NCBI GenBank assembly: GCA_017948555.1 | Contig: JAFMYY010000007.1 | Span: 124,001-188,000 of the forward strand | Length of the DNA stretch: 64,000 nucleotides | DNA from: Cesiribacteraceae bacterium YIM B00369 | GTDB lineage: Bacteria; Bacteroidota; Bacteroidia; Cytophagales; Cyclobacteriaceae | Direction of reading: 5' to 3' | Part shown: piece after piece, positions 1 to 10,073 of the stretch | Position numbering within the stretch: the stretch's first letter is position 1 | Layout: each line of letters opens with the position of its first letter | Notes under the pieces: generated by a model | Seen by the model: the letters and a program-made list of their open reading frames with translations, nothing else | Databases searched by the model: none | Told to the model about the DNA's origin: nothing | Position numbers and translations under genes: made by a program

Positions 1-2620
1 GAAAAATATCAAGATCAAAAGCCTTATAACGAAAACTGTTTCTTAATCCTGCTATCCACTTCGGAACCGTACTGCCTAAATATTGCCGGTCATCTGCAGG
101 TACAATAATTTTATCCCCATTTACATCCTCCACTCTTATATCTCCGGGTTTAAAAGTTGGTCCGTTTTCATTTCCAAAACGGTACTCTGCGGCTTCATCA
201 GCCTCATCTGTCTGCCAGATCCCAAGCTTTTTATAGGAGTAAAAAGATTGAATAGGTCTTCCTATCAGTAAAGAATTTGTTTCAGGATCTGAAGCGCTAA
301 TGATATCATTATCGCTGATCAGGCTTGTTATTTCTTCCTTATTTTTGGTAAAAGTCGCTGAAGTTGCCCACCGGAAATTATCATTATCAAAATTTATAGA
401 ATTCAAACCTAATTCTATTCCCCTGTTTTGTGTGGAGGCTACGTTTTGTAAAACATCTACCACTCCTGTAGATTGAGGTAAAGTTCTTGCAAAAAGAATA
501 TCCGTTGTTTGGGTGTTATACGCATCAATTGAAGCAGTCAATCTGTTATTAAACAAGCCCAGATCTAACCCCAGATTGATAGTTGCCGAATTTTCCCAGC
601 CCAGATTAGCATTACCAACTCTGGTTGAAAAACGGTACATAGGAGCAGCCACGTCTCCAAAGCCCATTCCACGTTCGGTAACCACTAAGCTTTGGGTTCC
701 ATAAGCATCAATGCCTGAATTACCGGTCAGTCCATAGCTTCCTCTCAATTTTAAAAGATCTACCCTTTCCAGGTTGTTCATGAAAGATTCATCGCTAATA
801 ATCCAGCCAGCTGCCACGGAAGGGAAAGCATCAAACTTTCTGCCTGATAATACAGAGGATCCATCAACCCTGTTAGTTAAAGTGATTAAATATTTGTCTC
901 TGAAAATATAGTTCAGGCGACCGGCATAAGACATTGTGTTGGATCTTGTGTAACCAGACTCAATAATTCTGCCGTCGGGTGAGGTTCCTCCAAGGTTATA
1001 AAATAAGTGGGATGACAAAACCTGCCCTATACCAGACATAAAATAATCTTCCTCATCACTTTGTGTGTAATTAGTAATACCAGTAATGGTAAAAGAATGG
1101 TCATCAATATTTTTGGAATAGGTTAAAATATTATCCCAATGATAAAATCTGTTGAAGTTAGTGGTAAGCTCTGCCCTTGATATTCCTGTACCTCTTTGGG
1201 TGTAAGAAACTTCATCAAAATATTTTCCTCTCCTGCTGCTATTAAGACGGGATCCAAAATTTGAACGAAAACTCAGCCCATTAAATGGTTTAAGCTCTAA
1301 GTATGCATTCAGACTCACGTTTGTATTTTTTGTATTATCTATTGCGGCATTAGGGATTTCATCTGCCAAAGGACTGACAGAACTACTTCCTGCAATTGGT
1401 CTATGAATTATATTGCCAAATTCATCGTAGGCTCTCCCAAGAGGGGTAGCAGATATTGCGGCGGACAAAGGATCTGTCCGGTTATTGCGATCATAATAGG
1501 TTACCTGACTTAATAAGCCAGCCATTGCCCAGGAGGTAATTTTCTGGTCCAGGTTCAGGCGTACATTGTAGCGGTCCATGTCATTCATCCGGTACATTCC
1601 TTCCTCTCTGAATAAACCTGCCGAAAGAAATGCTTTTGTCGATTCATTGCCTCCTCTCACCGACAGGGTGTGGCTTTGTTGCCTTCCATTTCGCATTAAT
1701 TCATCTACCCAGTCTACCCATTGCCCCTCCTGGTAAGCGTTTACCAGGTCATTTTCACCTCCAAACAATTGTTCATCCGTAGTAGGATAAGTTCCATTTG
1801 TAGTCCGGTAAGCTTCCCTTCTCAATTGCAGGTAATCCTCACCTGTTAACCTGTCAGGGAAAGGTGTCAGGCCGTTTACTCCATAAAATCCATTATAAGA
1901 TATTTGAGGTTTTCCTTCCATACCTCTTTTGGTAGTGATTATTACCACTCCATTTGCTCCCTGAGAACCATAAATTGCAGTAGCAGAGGCATCTTTTAAA
2001 ACATCAATTGATTCTATGTCGTTAGGATTGACATCATTAATTGAACCACCCTGGAAACCATCAATAATATACAATGGCTCATTACTTCCATTTATAGAAC
2101 GGTTTCCACGGATCCGTACCTCTGTACCTGACCCAGCCGATCCTGAACTTCTTACAATATCTACTCCTGAAACTCTTCCCTGAATTGCTTCCATTGGGTT
2201 GTGAGTCGGGGTTTTAACTATCTCTTCTGCTTTTACCGAAGCTACAGATCCGGTAAGGTCTCTTTTTTTAACTGTACCGTAACCAATTACTACCACTTCC
2301 TGTAAAGATTCTATATCAGGTAAGAGCGTTACATCTATAGTACTGCGGTTTCCAACAGTTTCTTCTTCAGCATTAAAACCAACGAAACGATAAACTAACA
2401 CTGTTTCATTATCAGGTACCGTTATTGAATAATTACCATTAATATCGGTAACCGTTCCCTGCCCCGAACCTTTGATAATAATATTTACTCCTGGTAATGG
2501 TTCATTAGAATCACCATCTATAACATTTCCGGTAACGGTTCTATCCTGTGCAAATGTTATGATTGAGGAAAAAGTAAACCAAAATAACAATATTATTTTA
2601 GGTTTTGTATAGTTTTTCAT
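1..2620 (-). CDS. SusC/RagA-family TonB-linked outer-membrane protein, 3' end outside window
   Basis: Outer-membrane receptor that imports glycans or other large substrates, normally with a SusD-type lipoprotein. The ATG is at 2618-2620. About 873 codons are visible and the frame is open at base 1, so the C-terminal barrel is missing. The translation starts with a signal peptide ending near TFAQ. A carboxypeptidase-regulatory-like domain follows (about 25-105), then the SusC signature EVVVIGYGTVKKRDLTGSV and a TonB plug with NGVVIITTKRG. The rest is aromatic-rich beta-barrel sequence. A susD partner would lie beyond the left edge and cannot be checked. Family assignment is certain; the substrate is unknown. 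No anti-sigma or sigma gene is adjacent within the window. Confidence 0.95.
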   Translation of the reverse strand, partial: MKNYTKPKIILLFWFTFSSIITFAQDRTVTGNVIDGDSNEPLPGVNIIIKGSGQGTVTDINGNYSITVPDNETVLVYRFVGFNAEEETVGNRSTIDVTLLPDIESLQEVVVIGYGTVKKRDLTGSVASVKAEEIVKTPTHNPMEAIQGRVSGVDIVRSSGSAGSGTEVRIRGNRSINGSNEPLYIIDGFQGGSINDVNPNDIESIDVLKDASATAIYGSQGANGVVIITTKRGMEGKPQISYNGFYGVNGLTPFPDRLTGEDYLQLRREAYRTTNGTYPTTDEQLFGGENDLVNAYQEGQWVDWVDELMRNGRQQSHTLSVRGGNESTKAFLSAGLFREEGMYRMNDMDRYNVRLNLDQKITSWAMAGLLSQVTYYDRNNRTDPLSAAISATPLGRAYDEFGNIIHRPIAGSSSVSPLADEIPNAAIDNTKNTNVSLNAYLELKPFNGLSFRSNFGSRLNSSRRGKYFDEVSYTQRGTGISRAELTTNFNRFYHWDNILTYSKNIDDHSFTITGITNYTQSDEEDYFMSGIGQVLSSHLFYNLGGTSPDGRIIESGYTRSNTMSYAGRLNYIFRDKYLITLTNRVDGSSVLSGRKFDAFPSVAAGWIISDESFMNNLERVDLLKLRGSYGLTGNSGIDAYGTQSLVVTERGMGFGDVAAPMYRFSTRVGNANLGWENSATINLGLDLGLFNNRLTASIDAYNTQTTDILFARTLPQSTGVVDVLQNVASTQNRGIELGLNSINFDNDNFRWATSATFTKNKEEITSLISDNDIISASDPETNSLLIGRPIQSFYSYKKLGIWQTDEADEAAEYRFGNENGPTFKPGDIRVEDVNGDKIIVPADDRQYLGSTVPKWIAGLRNSFRYKAFDLDIF

Positions 2621-3112
2621 AAGGGTACAATTTTCTTAAAAAAAGCCTTTTAATTTTAATTCAATCGATTGTAGTAATTTTTACTATTATTTCTGGCAGT
2701 TGGTTTACTGCAAAATGAACTCAACAAAGATGGTTAAATTTTATACTATATTATGCTATACTCCATTTAAAAAGTAAGATCAAAAAAAAAAATGATATAA
2801 AAAATTTTAAATTGATATATTTCACAATCATATAGTTTTCTCCTGTATTGCAATTATATCCGGGAACCAGATAAGTCTCAATTTGAAAAAGGAATAGTTT
2901 CCGGTTTAATAAATTTCAATAGCAACTTTAGGATTAACTGCAATATTGTGGGACATTATTCGGAACTTTACGTAAGCTTTTTATAATAAAAGGTTTATAA
3001 TGCAACGTTTGAATATTATCAACCGAAACACATCCGTAGCAAATCGATTTATAGTTAGGTGGAAGGATAATTAGCAAGATTTGTGTGGTGGAAAATAACT
3101 TTTGAATAGTTA
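2621..3112. other. Intergenic region between divergent genes, 492 bp
   Basis: Very AT-rich spacer between the leftward SusC-like gene and the rightward WG-repeat gene, with an A11 run near 2780. It must hold the promoters of both genes, but I found no clean TAnnTTTG box on either strand. No RNA gene or convincing small ORF was seen. Confidence 0.5.
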
Positions 3113-4180
3113 ATGAGAATAATTCTTTTAATGATATACCTGACAGGATTTCTGCTGCCGGGATTAACATCAGTGCAGGCTCAGAACCTTTATCCTATGA
3201 GGAATTACAATAAGTGGGGATACATCAACTCCAGCGGAAAATGGGTAATTCAGCCTACCTTTGACATGGCTCTCCCGTTTTCAGATGGTGTTGCAATGGT
3301 AAAAGATACTTACCAGGGGGGTGAGGTATGGGATGTAATTGATGATAAAGGACAAAAGATTATCCAGTCGGAATATTTTGGCTATGGTGTTTTCCTGAAG
3401 CTTTTCGATTACCGTGTAACTATACAGCCGAATAAAAAATTTACAGAAGGCCTCGTACCTGTAATGGTGGAAATCCTGGATAAAAATTATAAAGGTCCTC
3501 CGGTAAGTGGTTTCCTCAATAAAACCGGAGAGCTGGAGTTGTACGGATATTATGAGAAGGTTTTTAACTTTAGCGATGGCTTAGCATGTGTTGTAAAAAA
3601 CAATAAGTACGGATTTATTAACCGCAATGGCGAATGGGCTATTAAACCTGCATTTATTATGTGCGGCTCATTTTCGAATGGCTTAGCTCCTGCCCTTGAT
3701 GAGAAAACCCGAAAGTGGGGATATATTAATAAAAAGGGAAGCTGGGTAATTGAACCTGAATTCAGTAAGGCAAAAGATTTTTCAGAAGGTATGGCTGCAG
3801 TCTGGAAAGATTTTAAATGGGGCTTTGTAGATGTTTATGGAAAATTTGTAATTCCTCTCCAGTACAGAACTGCCGAATCTTTTTCGAATGGCTACGCTTA
3901 TGTGGGAAAAGATAATCAGTTTTATTTCATTGATAAGCAAGGCAGGAAAGCTTTTTCAGATAACCTTTACAGCAATATCTGTTTTACCACACCCTTTACC
4001 AATGGTGCAGCTTTAATGGCTGTTTCACCTGAAGGCCGCAGCTGCAACAATTTTGAATTTGCTGATAACGTAATTTTACAGGACAGTAACCTCCTGCAGT
4101 ATATTACTACCAGCGGACAGGTACTGTACAAACAGGAAATGGAAGAATATTATAGCATTAACAAAATCAGAAAACCTTAA
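3113..4180 (+). CDS. WG-repeat protein, exported
   Basis: 355 residues with an N-terminal signal peptide ending SVQA-Q near residue 23, so probably periplasmic or surface located. The body contains about five WG repeats, seen as KWGYINSSGKWVIQPTF, YGFINRNGEWAIKPAF, KWGYINKKGSWVIEPEF, KWGFVDVYGKFVIPLQY and a weaker last copy. Between them run F-S-x-G-x-A segments. WG repeats are common in Bacteroidota secreted proteins and lack a settled biochemical role. The start is the only ATG giving a signal peptide. The gene converges on the DUF2007 gene and overlaps its 3' end by 4 bp. The repeats are the only basis for the name; a binding or scaffold role would be inference. Confidence 0.85.
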   Translation: MRIILLMIYLTGFLLPGLTSVQAQNLYPMRNYNKWGYINSSGKWVIQPTFDMALPFSDGVAMVKDTYQGGEVWDVIDDKGQKIIQSEYFGYGVFLKLFDYRVTIQPNKKFTEGLVPVMVEILDKNYKGPPVSGFLNKTGELELYGYYEKVFNFSDGLACVVKNNKYGFINRNGEWAIKPAFIMCGSFSNGLAPALDEKTRKWGYINKKGSWVIEPEFSKAKDFSEGMAAVWKDFKWGFVDVYGKFVIPLQYRTAESFSNGYAYVGKDNQFYFIDKQGRKAFSDNLYSNICFTTPFTNGAALMAVSPEGRSCNNFEFADNVILQDSNLLQYITTSGQVLYKQEMEEYYSINKIRKP

Positions 4181-4455
4181 ACAGGATCATCTGTTTCCTC
4201 TTCAATAATTATATCTGAAGATAAACTATCGTGAAACATATTTTTTAATAAACCTTCCGCCTTTATAAATTCGTCACCTGAAACAAAAACTTCGGCAGCA
4301 TGGTCAGCATCTGCAACCATCCAGGCTGCTGAAAGTGTCTCCTGCATGTGATTTCGTATCAGCGATGCCACATTGTTTTGGGCAAGGTATTCATGCAGCT
4401 GATCTGCTTCTACTGCAGAACCCTGAAAAAGCGGGATTAATTTTTGAGTATCCAT
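4177..4455 (-). CDS. DUF2007-type small protein
   Basis: 92 residues, cytoplasmic, without signal peptide. The pattern LIPLFQGSAVEADQLHEYLAQNN...VASLIRNHM...ADADHAAEVFVSGDEFIKAEGLLKN matches the small DUF2007 family (putative signal-transducing protein), a ferredoxin-like fold related to PII-like folds. The tail is acidic. Length is normal for the family. It stands alone, ending 4 bp inside the convergent WG-repeat gene and about 130 bp downstream of the acyl-CoA ligase stop on the same strand. Function in the family is not established; the name signal-transducing is a family label only. Confidence 0.75.
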   Translation of the reverse strand: MDTQKLIPLFQGSAVEADQLHEYLAQNNVASLIRNHMQETLSAAWMVADADHAAEVFVSGDEFIKAEGLLKNMFHDSLSSDIIIEEETDDPV

Positions 4456-4587
4456 ATCTGTCAGGTTTAAAATTTAACCATTCTCTTATGATGACCAATA
4501 TTACATATGCCTGAATTATAGAATTTTAACTGGTACAGAAAATTTTTGTTGCATTATAATTCCGTAAATATCTAAATGAGCAGCATA

Positions 4588-6423
4588 TTATTTTATATCC
4601 GTTCCTTTTTCAATTACCCCCGGGGCTGCTTCTTCTGAAGCATATATTTCATGGATTAAGGTCTCATTCTTACTAATAATTTCCTTTCTTTTCAGTTTAA
4701 GGGTTGGCGTCAATTCATTGCTTTCAATAGTCCATAGTTCCGGAATAAGCCTGAACTGCTTAATTTTCTCATACTGTGCAAAATTTTTATTGTATTTATC
4801 CACTTCCCGCTGAAACAAATTTAAAATCTCCCGATGCCGGAGCATAGCAGCATCGGTAGTATATGCCAGTCCATTTGTTTTGCACCAGTCCCGGAGGGCA
4901 GGAAAATAAGGTACAATCAGGGCAGCAGGAAAACGTTCTCCTTCCCCCACTACCATTATCTGTTCAATCAGAGTTGATTCCTTAAACTTATTTTCGACAG
5001 GCTGAGGAGCTATATACTTTCCACCGGAGGTTTTAAACATTTCTTTTTTCCTGTCAGTAATTTTCAGAAAATGTCCTTCAAGCAATTCCCCTACATCTCC
5101 TGTATGGAACCAGCCATCCACATCAATAACTTCAGCAGTTAAATCCGGCTTATTGTAATACCCCTTCATAACATTTGGTCCTTTTACCAGTATTTCTCCA
5201 TCAGAAGCTATCTTTACCTCTACCCCTTCCAGTACTTCCCCTACAGTACCCACGCGAACCCTTGCCGGATCCGGTTTTGTAAATGCAATTCCCGGGGAGG
5301 TTTCAGTAAGGCCGTAAGCCTCGCAAACCGGAATTTGAGCAGCCCAGAAAACCCTTCCCAGGCGGGGTTGCATGGCTGCGGCACCCGATACGATCATTTT
5401 AATGTTTCCACCGAGGGCTTCCCTCCACTTAGAAAAAATAAGCTTGTTGGCAATTTTCAGTTGGGTGGTATACCACCAGCCGTACTTCTTATGAGGTTCA
5501 TACCCATTTCCTAAAGTAAGGGCCCGGAAGAAAAGGAATTTTTTTACTCCTTTCAGGCCGCTTCCCTTAGCTACAATTTTATCATACACCTTTTCCAGAA
5601 GGCGTGGCACAGTGGTAAATATATCAGGCTGAACCTCTTTTAAATTTTCACCAATTGTTTCCATGCTTTCGGCATAGTAAACGGAAAGTCCGATATTAAT
5701 GTATGAATAAACCGCAGTACGTTCGAAAATATGGCAAATGGGCAAAAAGCTCATTGCTTTGCCTTTCTCTGCAATATCTCCGGGAAAAAGGTTCGCAACC
5801 GATTGCGTATTACTCAATATATTCCGGTGCGTAAGCATTACCCCTTTGGGCCTTCCGGTGGTACCGGAAGTATAAATAATGGTTAGCAGGTCTTCAGTGC
5901 GGATACTCCTTTTGATTGGTTCCAGCTGTGCCGGATCTTCCCCTTCCCCGTCGCTGGCTATTGTACTCCAGTGGGCTGCTTCAGGTATGTGGTCAAAGGT
6001 AAATATGCCTGTTATCCCCGGCATTCCTTCTGTAGCATTTCTTACCTTTTCCAGTAACTCCTTATCTGCAACAAAAATCAGTTTAACCCCTGCATCTTCA
6101 AATATATAACGGTAATCCTGCTCAGTAATGGTAGGATACATGGGTATACTTATTGCCCCCAGCTGCTGCATGGCAAAATCAGCAAAATTCCACTCAGGCC
6201 TGTTTGGAGATATAATTGCTATTTTATCTCCCTTCTCAATTCCTGCTTTACGCAATCCAATGCTAAGCCTGTTTACAATAGCTGCAAATTCCGCAGTACT
6301 GTAGCGAATCCATTGTCCATTCTGCTTATAGGCCAGCGCATCATCCTTTGGAAAACGGTTAAGTTGGCGGTAAAGCAGGTCGAAAAGCCGTAATAATTCC
6401 ATGCTGTATCCAATAAAGTTCAT
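4588..6423 (-). CDS. Long-chain fatty acid-CoA ligase (AMP-forming)
   Basis: Activates fatty acids to acyl-CoA through an acyl-adenylate. 611 residues with the complete ANL signature: P-loop YTSGTTGRPKGVMLTH near 188, YGLTETSP near 370, GWFHTGDVG near 440, and the C-terminal hinge/lysine region DRKKEMFKTSGGKYIAP. The C-terminal ELTPTLKLKRK is typical of the FAA1/FadD15-like long-chain group. The annotated start gives MNFIGYSMELL; the second Met (residue 8) is an equally good start, since homologues usually begin near the LFDLLYRQ segment. No membrane segment. It is monocistronic here. It could supply the beta-oxidation enzyme at 62.2 kb, which is inference from shared pathway. Confidence 0.92.
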   Translation of the reverse strand: MNFIGYSMELLRLFDLLYRQLNRFPKDDALAYKQNGQWIRYSTAEFAAIVNRLSIGLRKAGIEKGDKIAIISPNRPEWNFADFAMQQLGAISIPMYPTITEQDYRYIFEDAGVKLIFVADKELLEKVRNATEGMPGITGIFTFDHIPEAAHWSTIASDGEGEDPAQLEPIKRSIRTEDLLTIIYTSGTTGRPKGVMLTHRNILSNTQSVANLFPGDIAEKGKAMSFLPICHIFERTAVYSYINIGLSVYYAESMETIGENLKEVQPDIFTTVPRLLEKVYDKIVAKGSGLKGVKKFLFFRALTLGNGYEPHKKYGWWYTTQLKIANKLIFSKWREALGGNIKMIVSGAAAMQPRLGRVFWAAQIPVCEAYGLTETSPGIAFTKPDPARVRVGTVGEVLEGVEVKIASDGEILVKGPNVMKGYYNKPDLTAEVIDVDGWFHTGDVGELLEGHFLKITDRKKEMFKTSGGKYIAPQPVENKFKESTLIEQIMVVGEGERFPAALIVPYFPALRDWCKTNGLAYTTDAAMLRHREILNLFQREVDKYNKNFAQYEKIKQFRLIPELWTIESNELTPTLKLKRKEIISKNETLIHEIYASEEAAPGVIEKGTDIK

Positions 6424-6492
6424 TACTGGAATATAACAAAAAATATCTGAAGAGCGTGAATACTTTATCCTGCTTTCTTAAACCCGAATCAA

Positions 6493-8031
6493 TTATTTTT
6501 CAGCCTTTTCCGGAAAATATAAATTGGGAATACTTACCTTAAAGCAGGAACCGTGGCCGGGAGCGCTCTTCAAGGTTATTTTGCCATCTAGCTTTTGAAC
6601 CGAATTCCGGACAATGTAAAGCCCTAAACCGGTACCGTTTGCTTTTTGATGAGCCCGGTAAAACATTTCAAATACCCTTTCATGCTGGTCTTCGGGAATT
6701 CCTATTCCAGTATCCTTCACCTGAATTTCGACTGCCTTACGCCTGATAACAGCACTTATCTGTATATGGGTTTCTCTCTTTTCTTCCCTGTACTTAACTG
6801 CATTTTCCACCAGGTTTTGTAAAATGGAATGAAGCAAACTATAGTCGGTATAAAAAGGAGAAGTTTGCTGAATGGCAACCTCATAATTAACCTCCTGCCA
6901 GTCAGGCATAAATTTCAATTTATTCTCTATTTCATCGAGCAAAAAATGAAGGTCCACAACTTCAATTTTCAATTGCCCCTGTTTTAACCTGGCAATATCC
7001 ATCAGCTCTGTTAAAGTATTTTCCAAACCCTCAGCACTTTTTTCCATCAACTCAAGGTATTGCATTGTCTGAGGATCACTTTTGCCTTTACGTGCCAGGT
7101 ACAGCAAACCTTTTATGGATGCCACAGGACCTTTTAAATTATGAGATGATTTATACATAAAGGTTTCCAGCTCCCGGTTAATCTGCTGGAGGCGCTGTTC
7201 TGTGGAAATCTGTTCAGTAACATCATGAAACATAAATAACATACAGGGCTCTCCATCATTCTCGAACCTTTCGGCCGAAACTAAAATATTCCGGACTCTT
7301 GAAAAGGCATCCTTGAGCAGTACAGGGTATTTATCCAGCCGCATTTTCTTTCTGAGGCTGTTTATCACATGGTCTCTTTCTCCGGTAAGAACGAAAACAG
7401 ACATATCAAAAGGCGACTTTCCAAGAATATCATTGCGCTCAAAGCCGGAAGCCTGAATAAAATTTTTATTAACATCAATACACCGCCCATCCTTTAACCT
7501 GAAAATAGCGGCAGGAACCGGAAAATTATAAAAAGCACTAAAAAATTTCCGGTTACTTGCCTGCAGCTCATCCATTGTTTGAGAGTACACCGAAATATCT
7601 ACGGTAGCTCCTATTTTTTCATAAGGTTTCCCATCTCTGGATATCAGGCGAACGGTATCACGCAGGGTCTTAACCTTTCCTTTCTTAGTAATAATGTGGT
7701 ATTCTATCTGGTAGGTGTGGTTTTCCTGTACCGCCAGGCGTGTATATTCCCTTACCCATTCCCTTTCTTCGGGAGGAATGATATTTTCAAGAAAATCCGG
7801 TTCCAGGCATTCATCCCGGGAATAGCCAAAAATCTTTTCCGCTTCAGGGCTGACATAAGAGAATTGGAAAGAATCATAAGGAGCCTTCCATAATGCTAAG
7901 GGTACGTTCTCTACCAGGGAACGGTAATGATCATTTTCATGGTTTGATCTTCTGTTTCCGGGTATCGAAGCTTTTTTATTAATTCCGGTTTTTTTATCCG
8001 TACCATTTGGATAACGGGCTGCCATAGGCAT
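6493..8031 (-). CDS. Soluble PAS-PAS sensor histidine kinase
   Basis: 512 residues with no membrane segment, so a cytoplasmic sensor. Two PAS domains (about 40-150 and 160-275) precede a HisKA dimerisation domain with phospho-acceptor His297 in KSSHNLKGP. A complete HATPase follows: N-box LVENAVKY with Asn410, G1 box DTGIGIP near 440, G2 box GTGLGLYIV near 466. The SHNLKGP form of the H-box is common in Bacteroidota kinases. No response regulator is adjacent, so its partner is unknown. The first 30 residues are basic and poorly conserved-looking, so the true start could be a later codon. It is transcribed alone, between the acyl-CoA ligase and the TPR gene. Confidence 0.9.
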   Translation of the reverse strand: MPMAARYPNGTDKKTGINKKASIPGNRRSNHENDHYRSLVENVPLALWKAPYDSFQFSYVSPEAEKIFGYSRDECLEPDFLENIIPPEEREWVREYTRLAVQENHTYQIEYHIITKKGKVKTLRDTVRLISRDGKPYEKIGATVDISVYSQTMDELQASNRKFFSAFYNFPVPAAIFRLKDGRCIDVNKNFIQASGFERNDILGKSPFDMSVFVLTGERDHVINSLRKKMRLDKYPVLLKDAFSRVRNILVSAERFENDGEPCMLFMFHDVTEQISTEQRLQQINRELETFMYKSSHNLKGPVASIKGLLYLARKGKSDPQTMQYLELMEKSAEGLENTLTELMDIARLKQGQLKIEVVDLHFLLDEIENKLKFMPDWQEVNYEVAIQQTSPFYTDYSLLHSILQNLVENAVKYREEKRETHIQISAVIRRKAVEIQVKDTGIGIPEDQHERVFEMFYRAHQKANGTGLGLYIVRNSVQKLDGKITLKSAPGHGSCFKVSIPNLYFPEKAEK

Positions 8032-8219
8032 AAGGATGTTAATAAGTTAAAAAAATACTTTGGCCCGGTTCAGGTAACCTGATGATAGAAATAGAAGATA
8101 CAGTAATACCCCCGGGCCTGCCATTAAACCAGACTTTTTCCACAATAGTGAAGAAAGAAAAATTATTTCTTTTTCAATTTCTCTCCACCACCACCTATAT
8201 TAACCTAAATATCAGCATT

Positions 8220-10073
8220 TTAGTTGGAAAAATCTCCCCGAAGGTTTCTGAAACGCTTTCTGGCATCAGCCACATAAATACTTCCCGGAAAGGCGGTAAG
8301 AAAATTCTGGTAATACTCCATTGCCTGTTCTTCTTCCTTCAAATACTCTTCATAAATCCTGGCCCGCAGGAAGTAAGCATCATCTGCAAGGATATCCTTT
8401 CCCCACTGTTCTGTTATTATTGTTAACTTATCCACAGCTGTGGAATATTCTCCAAGTTCAAGGGCTATTTTGGCCTGTAAGTATAACACTTCATCCGAAA
8501 TGCTGTGGCCACTGAAGTTTATCAATATAGAATCAAGCGCCTCCATTGCTTTTTCCTTTTTGTTCCTGAAAAGAAGAAGTTCTGCATCCGCATACTGTTT
8601 CATTACAAAATCAGAGGTATCCAGTACAGAATTATTTTTAATAAGTAAACTTAAGGCCATTGCATCATTGGCAATTTCCCGGGTGGTGGCTTCCTTTAAA
8701 ACATCCAGATGCCCCTGTGCCAGGGCAAATTCACCTTTGTAATAAGATAATTTTGCGTTCTTAAGTTTAGCTTCGTAACCAATAGGCTGATCCTTATTTT
8801 CCTTCTCCACCTGAGAATACACCAGCGTGGCCTCCCAGGGCTCTCCTGTGAGGAGATAAATATCTCCCAGGGATAACTTACTCTTGGCTCTCAGATCAGG
8901 CGCCACACGCGGCGAATCTATTATCTGTTTAAGAATCTGAATAGCCGAATCTTCTTGGTTCAGATAAAAGGCATGTAACATGGCTTTACTGTTTAAAGCT
9001 TCCAGGGAAGTATTATTCATACCTATTTCATCAACCAGCTTCTGATAGTCATTTACAAGCTTCAGAATTTCACTTTTATCCACAGGATAAGTATTCTTTA
9101 CCAGTTCCTCACGGGCTTTAATTACATACCGGCTGCCGATAAAAAAGTCTGTGCCTGATTTAAATTCTTTAGTTACATATTCAAAAATCTTAACTGCTGT
9201 TTTATAATCCTGATTATCAAGAGCAATAATTCCTATATCTATGAGCTCACCGCCGCCTGTCATCAACCTTTTTTGTATAGCCCTGGCCTGAATAAAAGCT
9301 CCGTAAAAGTTTTTTTGCTGAAGATTTATCCAGATAAGTAAGTCCGAGTAATTCAGGTTATCAGGGTGCTTCTGCACTTTTTCATACAACATGCTTTCAA
9401 ATGCCGCCATATCTTCTGCCTCAGTTAGATAGTTCTGCAGCATGTTCTTAACATACTCGATATTACGTGGATTCTGATTTACATAGTGAAAATACTCTTC
9501 AATCATATTTTCCTTCCTGCCCATAATACCATACAGGTTTGCTATTTGCAGGGCGTAAATTCCACTTTCGTCTTTTTGCTCCTCACGGGCCTTCTGAAAG
9601 GTTTGAACAGCCCTGTCATACATTCTCTTGCTTTGAAAGATTTGAGCGACCTGGTTGCTCTTAAAACGATTACCAGCGGCAGTGTTGATAACCTGGTTCA
9701 AAAGGTTGCCGGCTTTCTTTGCATCTCCCTGCATTTCGTATAACTGAGCAAGTTCAATTCTGTACTGCTCCGCATTAGCCCTGCTGCGTATTTGTTTCTC
9801 CAGGTATTTTTCAGCTGTTTTAAAAGATTGTGAATTTATTAACAGCTCCAGATACTTATCGTGGATAAGAGGAACATTCTCACTGTTTTCTGCCAGCTCT
9901 TCATACATTGACAGTGCTTTTTCCACTTCTCCCTGCCCGTAATACTGATTTGCCAGACTTATTTTTTCTTTTTCCTGTGCACAAGCTGGTAAAGTACCTG
10001 CCAGGAGCACAGCAGTGAGCATAGCGCCAGCCAGCCCGACTTCCTTAATTTTTCTACTTATGCACATTATCAA
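8220..10073 (-). CDS. Exported tetratricopeptide-repeat protein next to the putative origin
   Basis: 617 residues. A signal peptide runs to about residue 32 (LAGTLPACAQE) and the rest is helical TPR-like repeats, for example ANQYYGQGEVEKALSMYEEL near the N terminus and ADDAYFLRARIYEEYLKEEEQAMEYYQNFL near the C terminus. The last part resembles YbgF/BamD-type TPRs. Probably a periplasmic or outer-membrane-associated scaffold; no catalytic motif. The start could be the first Met or the third codon (MCIS). Its start region overlaps two DnaA-box-like 9-mers (10058-10066 and 10067-10075). Two perfect TTATCCACA boxes lie inside the gene (8428-8436, 9076-9084). Function unknown. Confidence 0.85.
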   Translation of the reverse strand: MIMCISRKIKEVGLAGAMLTAVLLAGTLPACAQEKEKISLANQYYGQGEVEKALSMYEELAENSENVPLIHDKYLELLINSQSFKTAEKYLEKQIRSRANAEQYRIELAQLYEMQGDAKKAGNLLNQVINTAAGNRFKSNQVAQIFQSKRMYDRAVQTFQKAREEQKDESGIYALQIANLYGIMGRKENMIEEYFHYVNQNPRNIEYVKNMLQNYLTEAEDMAAFESMLYEKVQKHPDNLNYSDLLIWINLQQKNFYGAFIQARAIQKRLMTGGGELIDIGIIALDNQDYKTAVKIFEYVTKEFKSGTDFFIGSRYVIKAREELVKNTYPVDKSEILKLVNDYQKLVDEIGMNNTSLEALNSKAMLHAFYLNQEDSAIQILKQIIDSPRVAPDLRAKSKLSLGDIYLLTGEPWEATLVYSQVEKENKDQPIGYEAKLKNAKLSYYKGEFALAQGHLDVLKEATTREIANDAMALSLLIKNNSVLDTSDFVMKQYADAELLLFRNKKEKAMEALDSILINFSGHSISDEVLYLQAKIALELGEYSTAVDKLTIITEQWGKDILADDAYFLRARIYEEYLKEEEQAMEYYQNFLTAFPGSIYVADARKRFRNLRGDFSN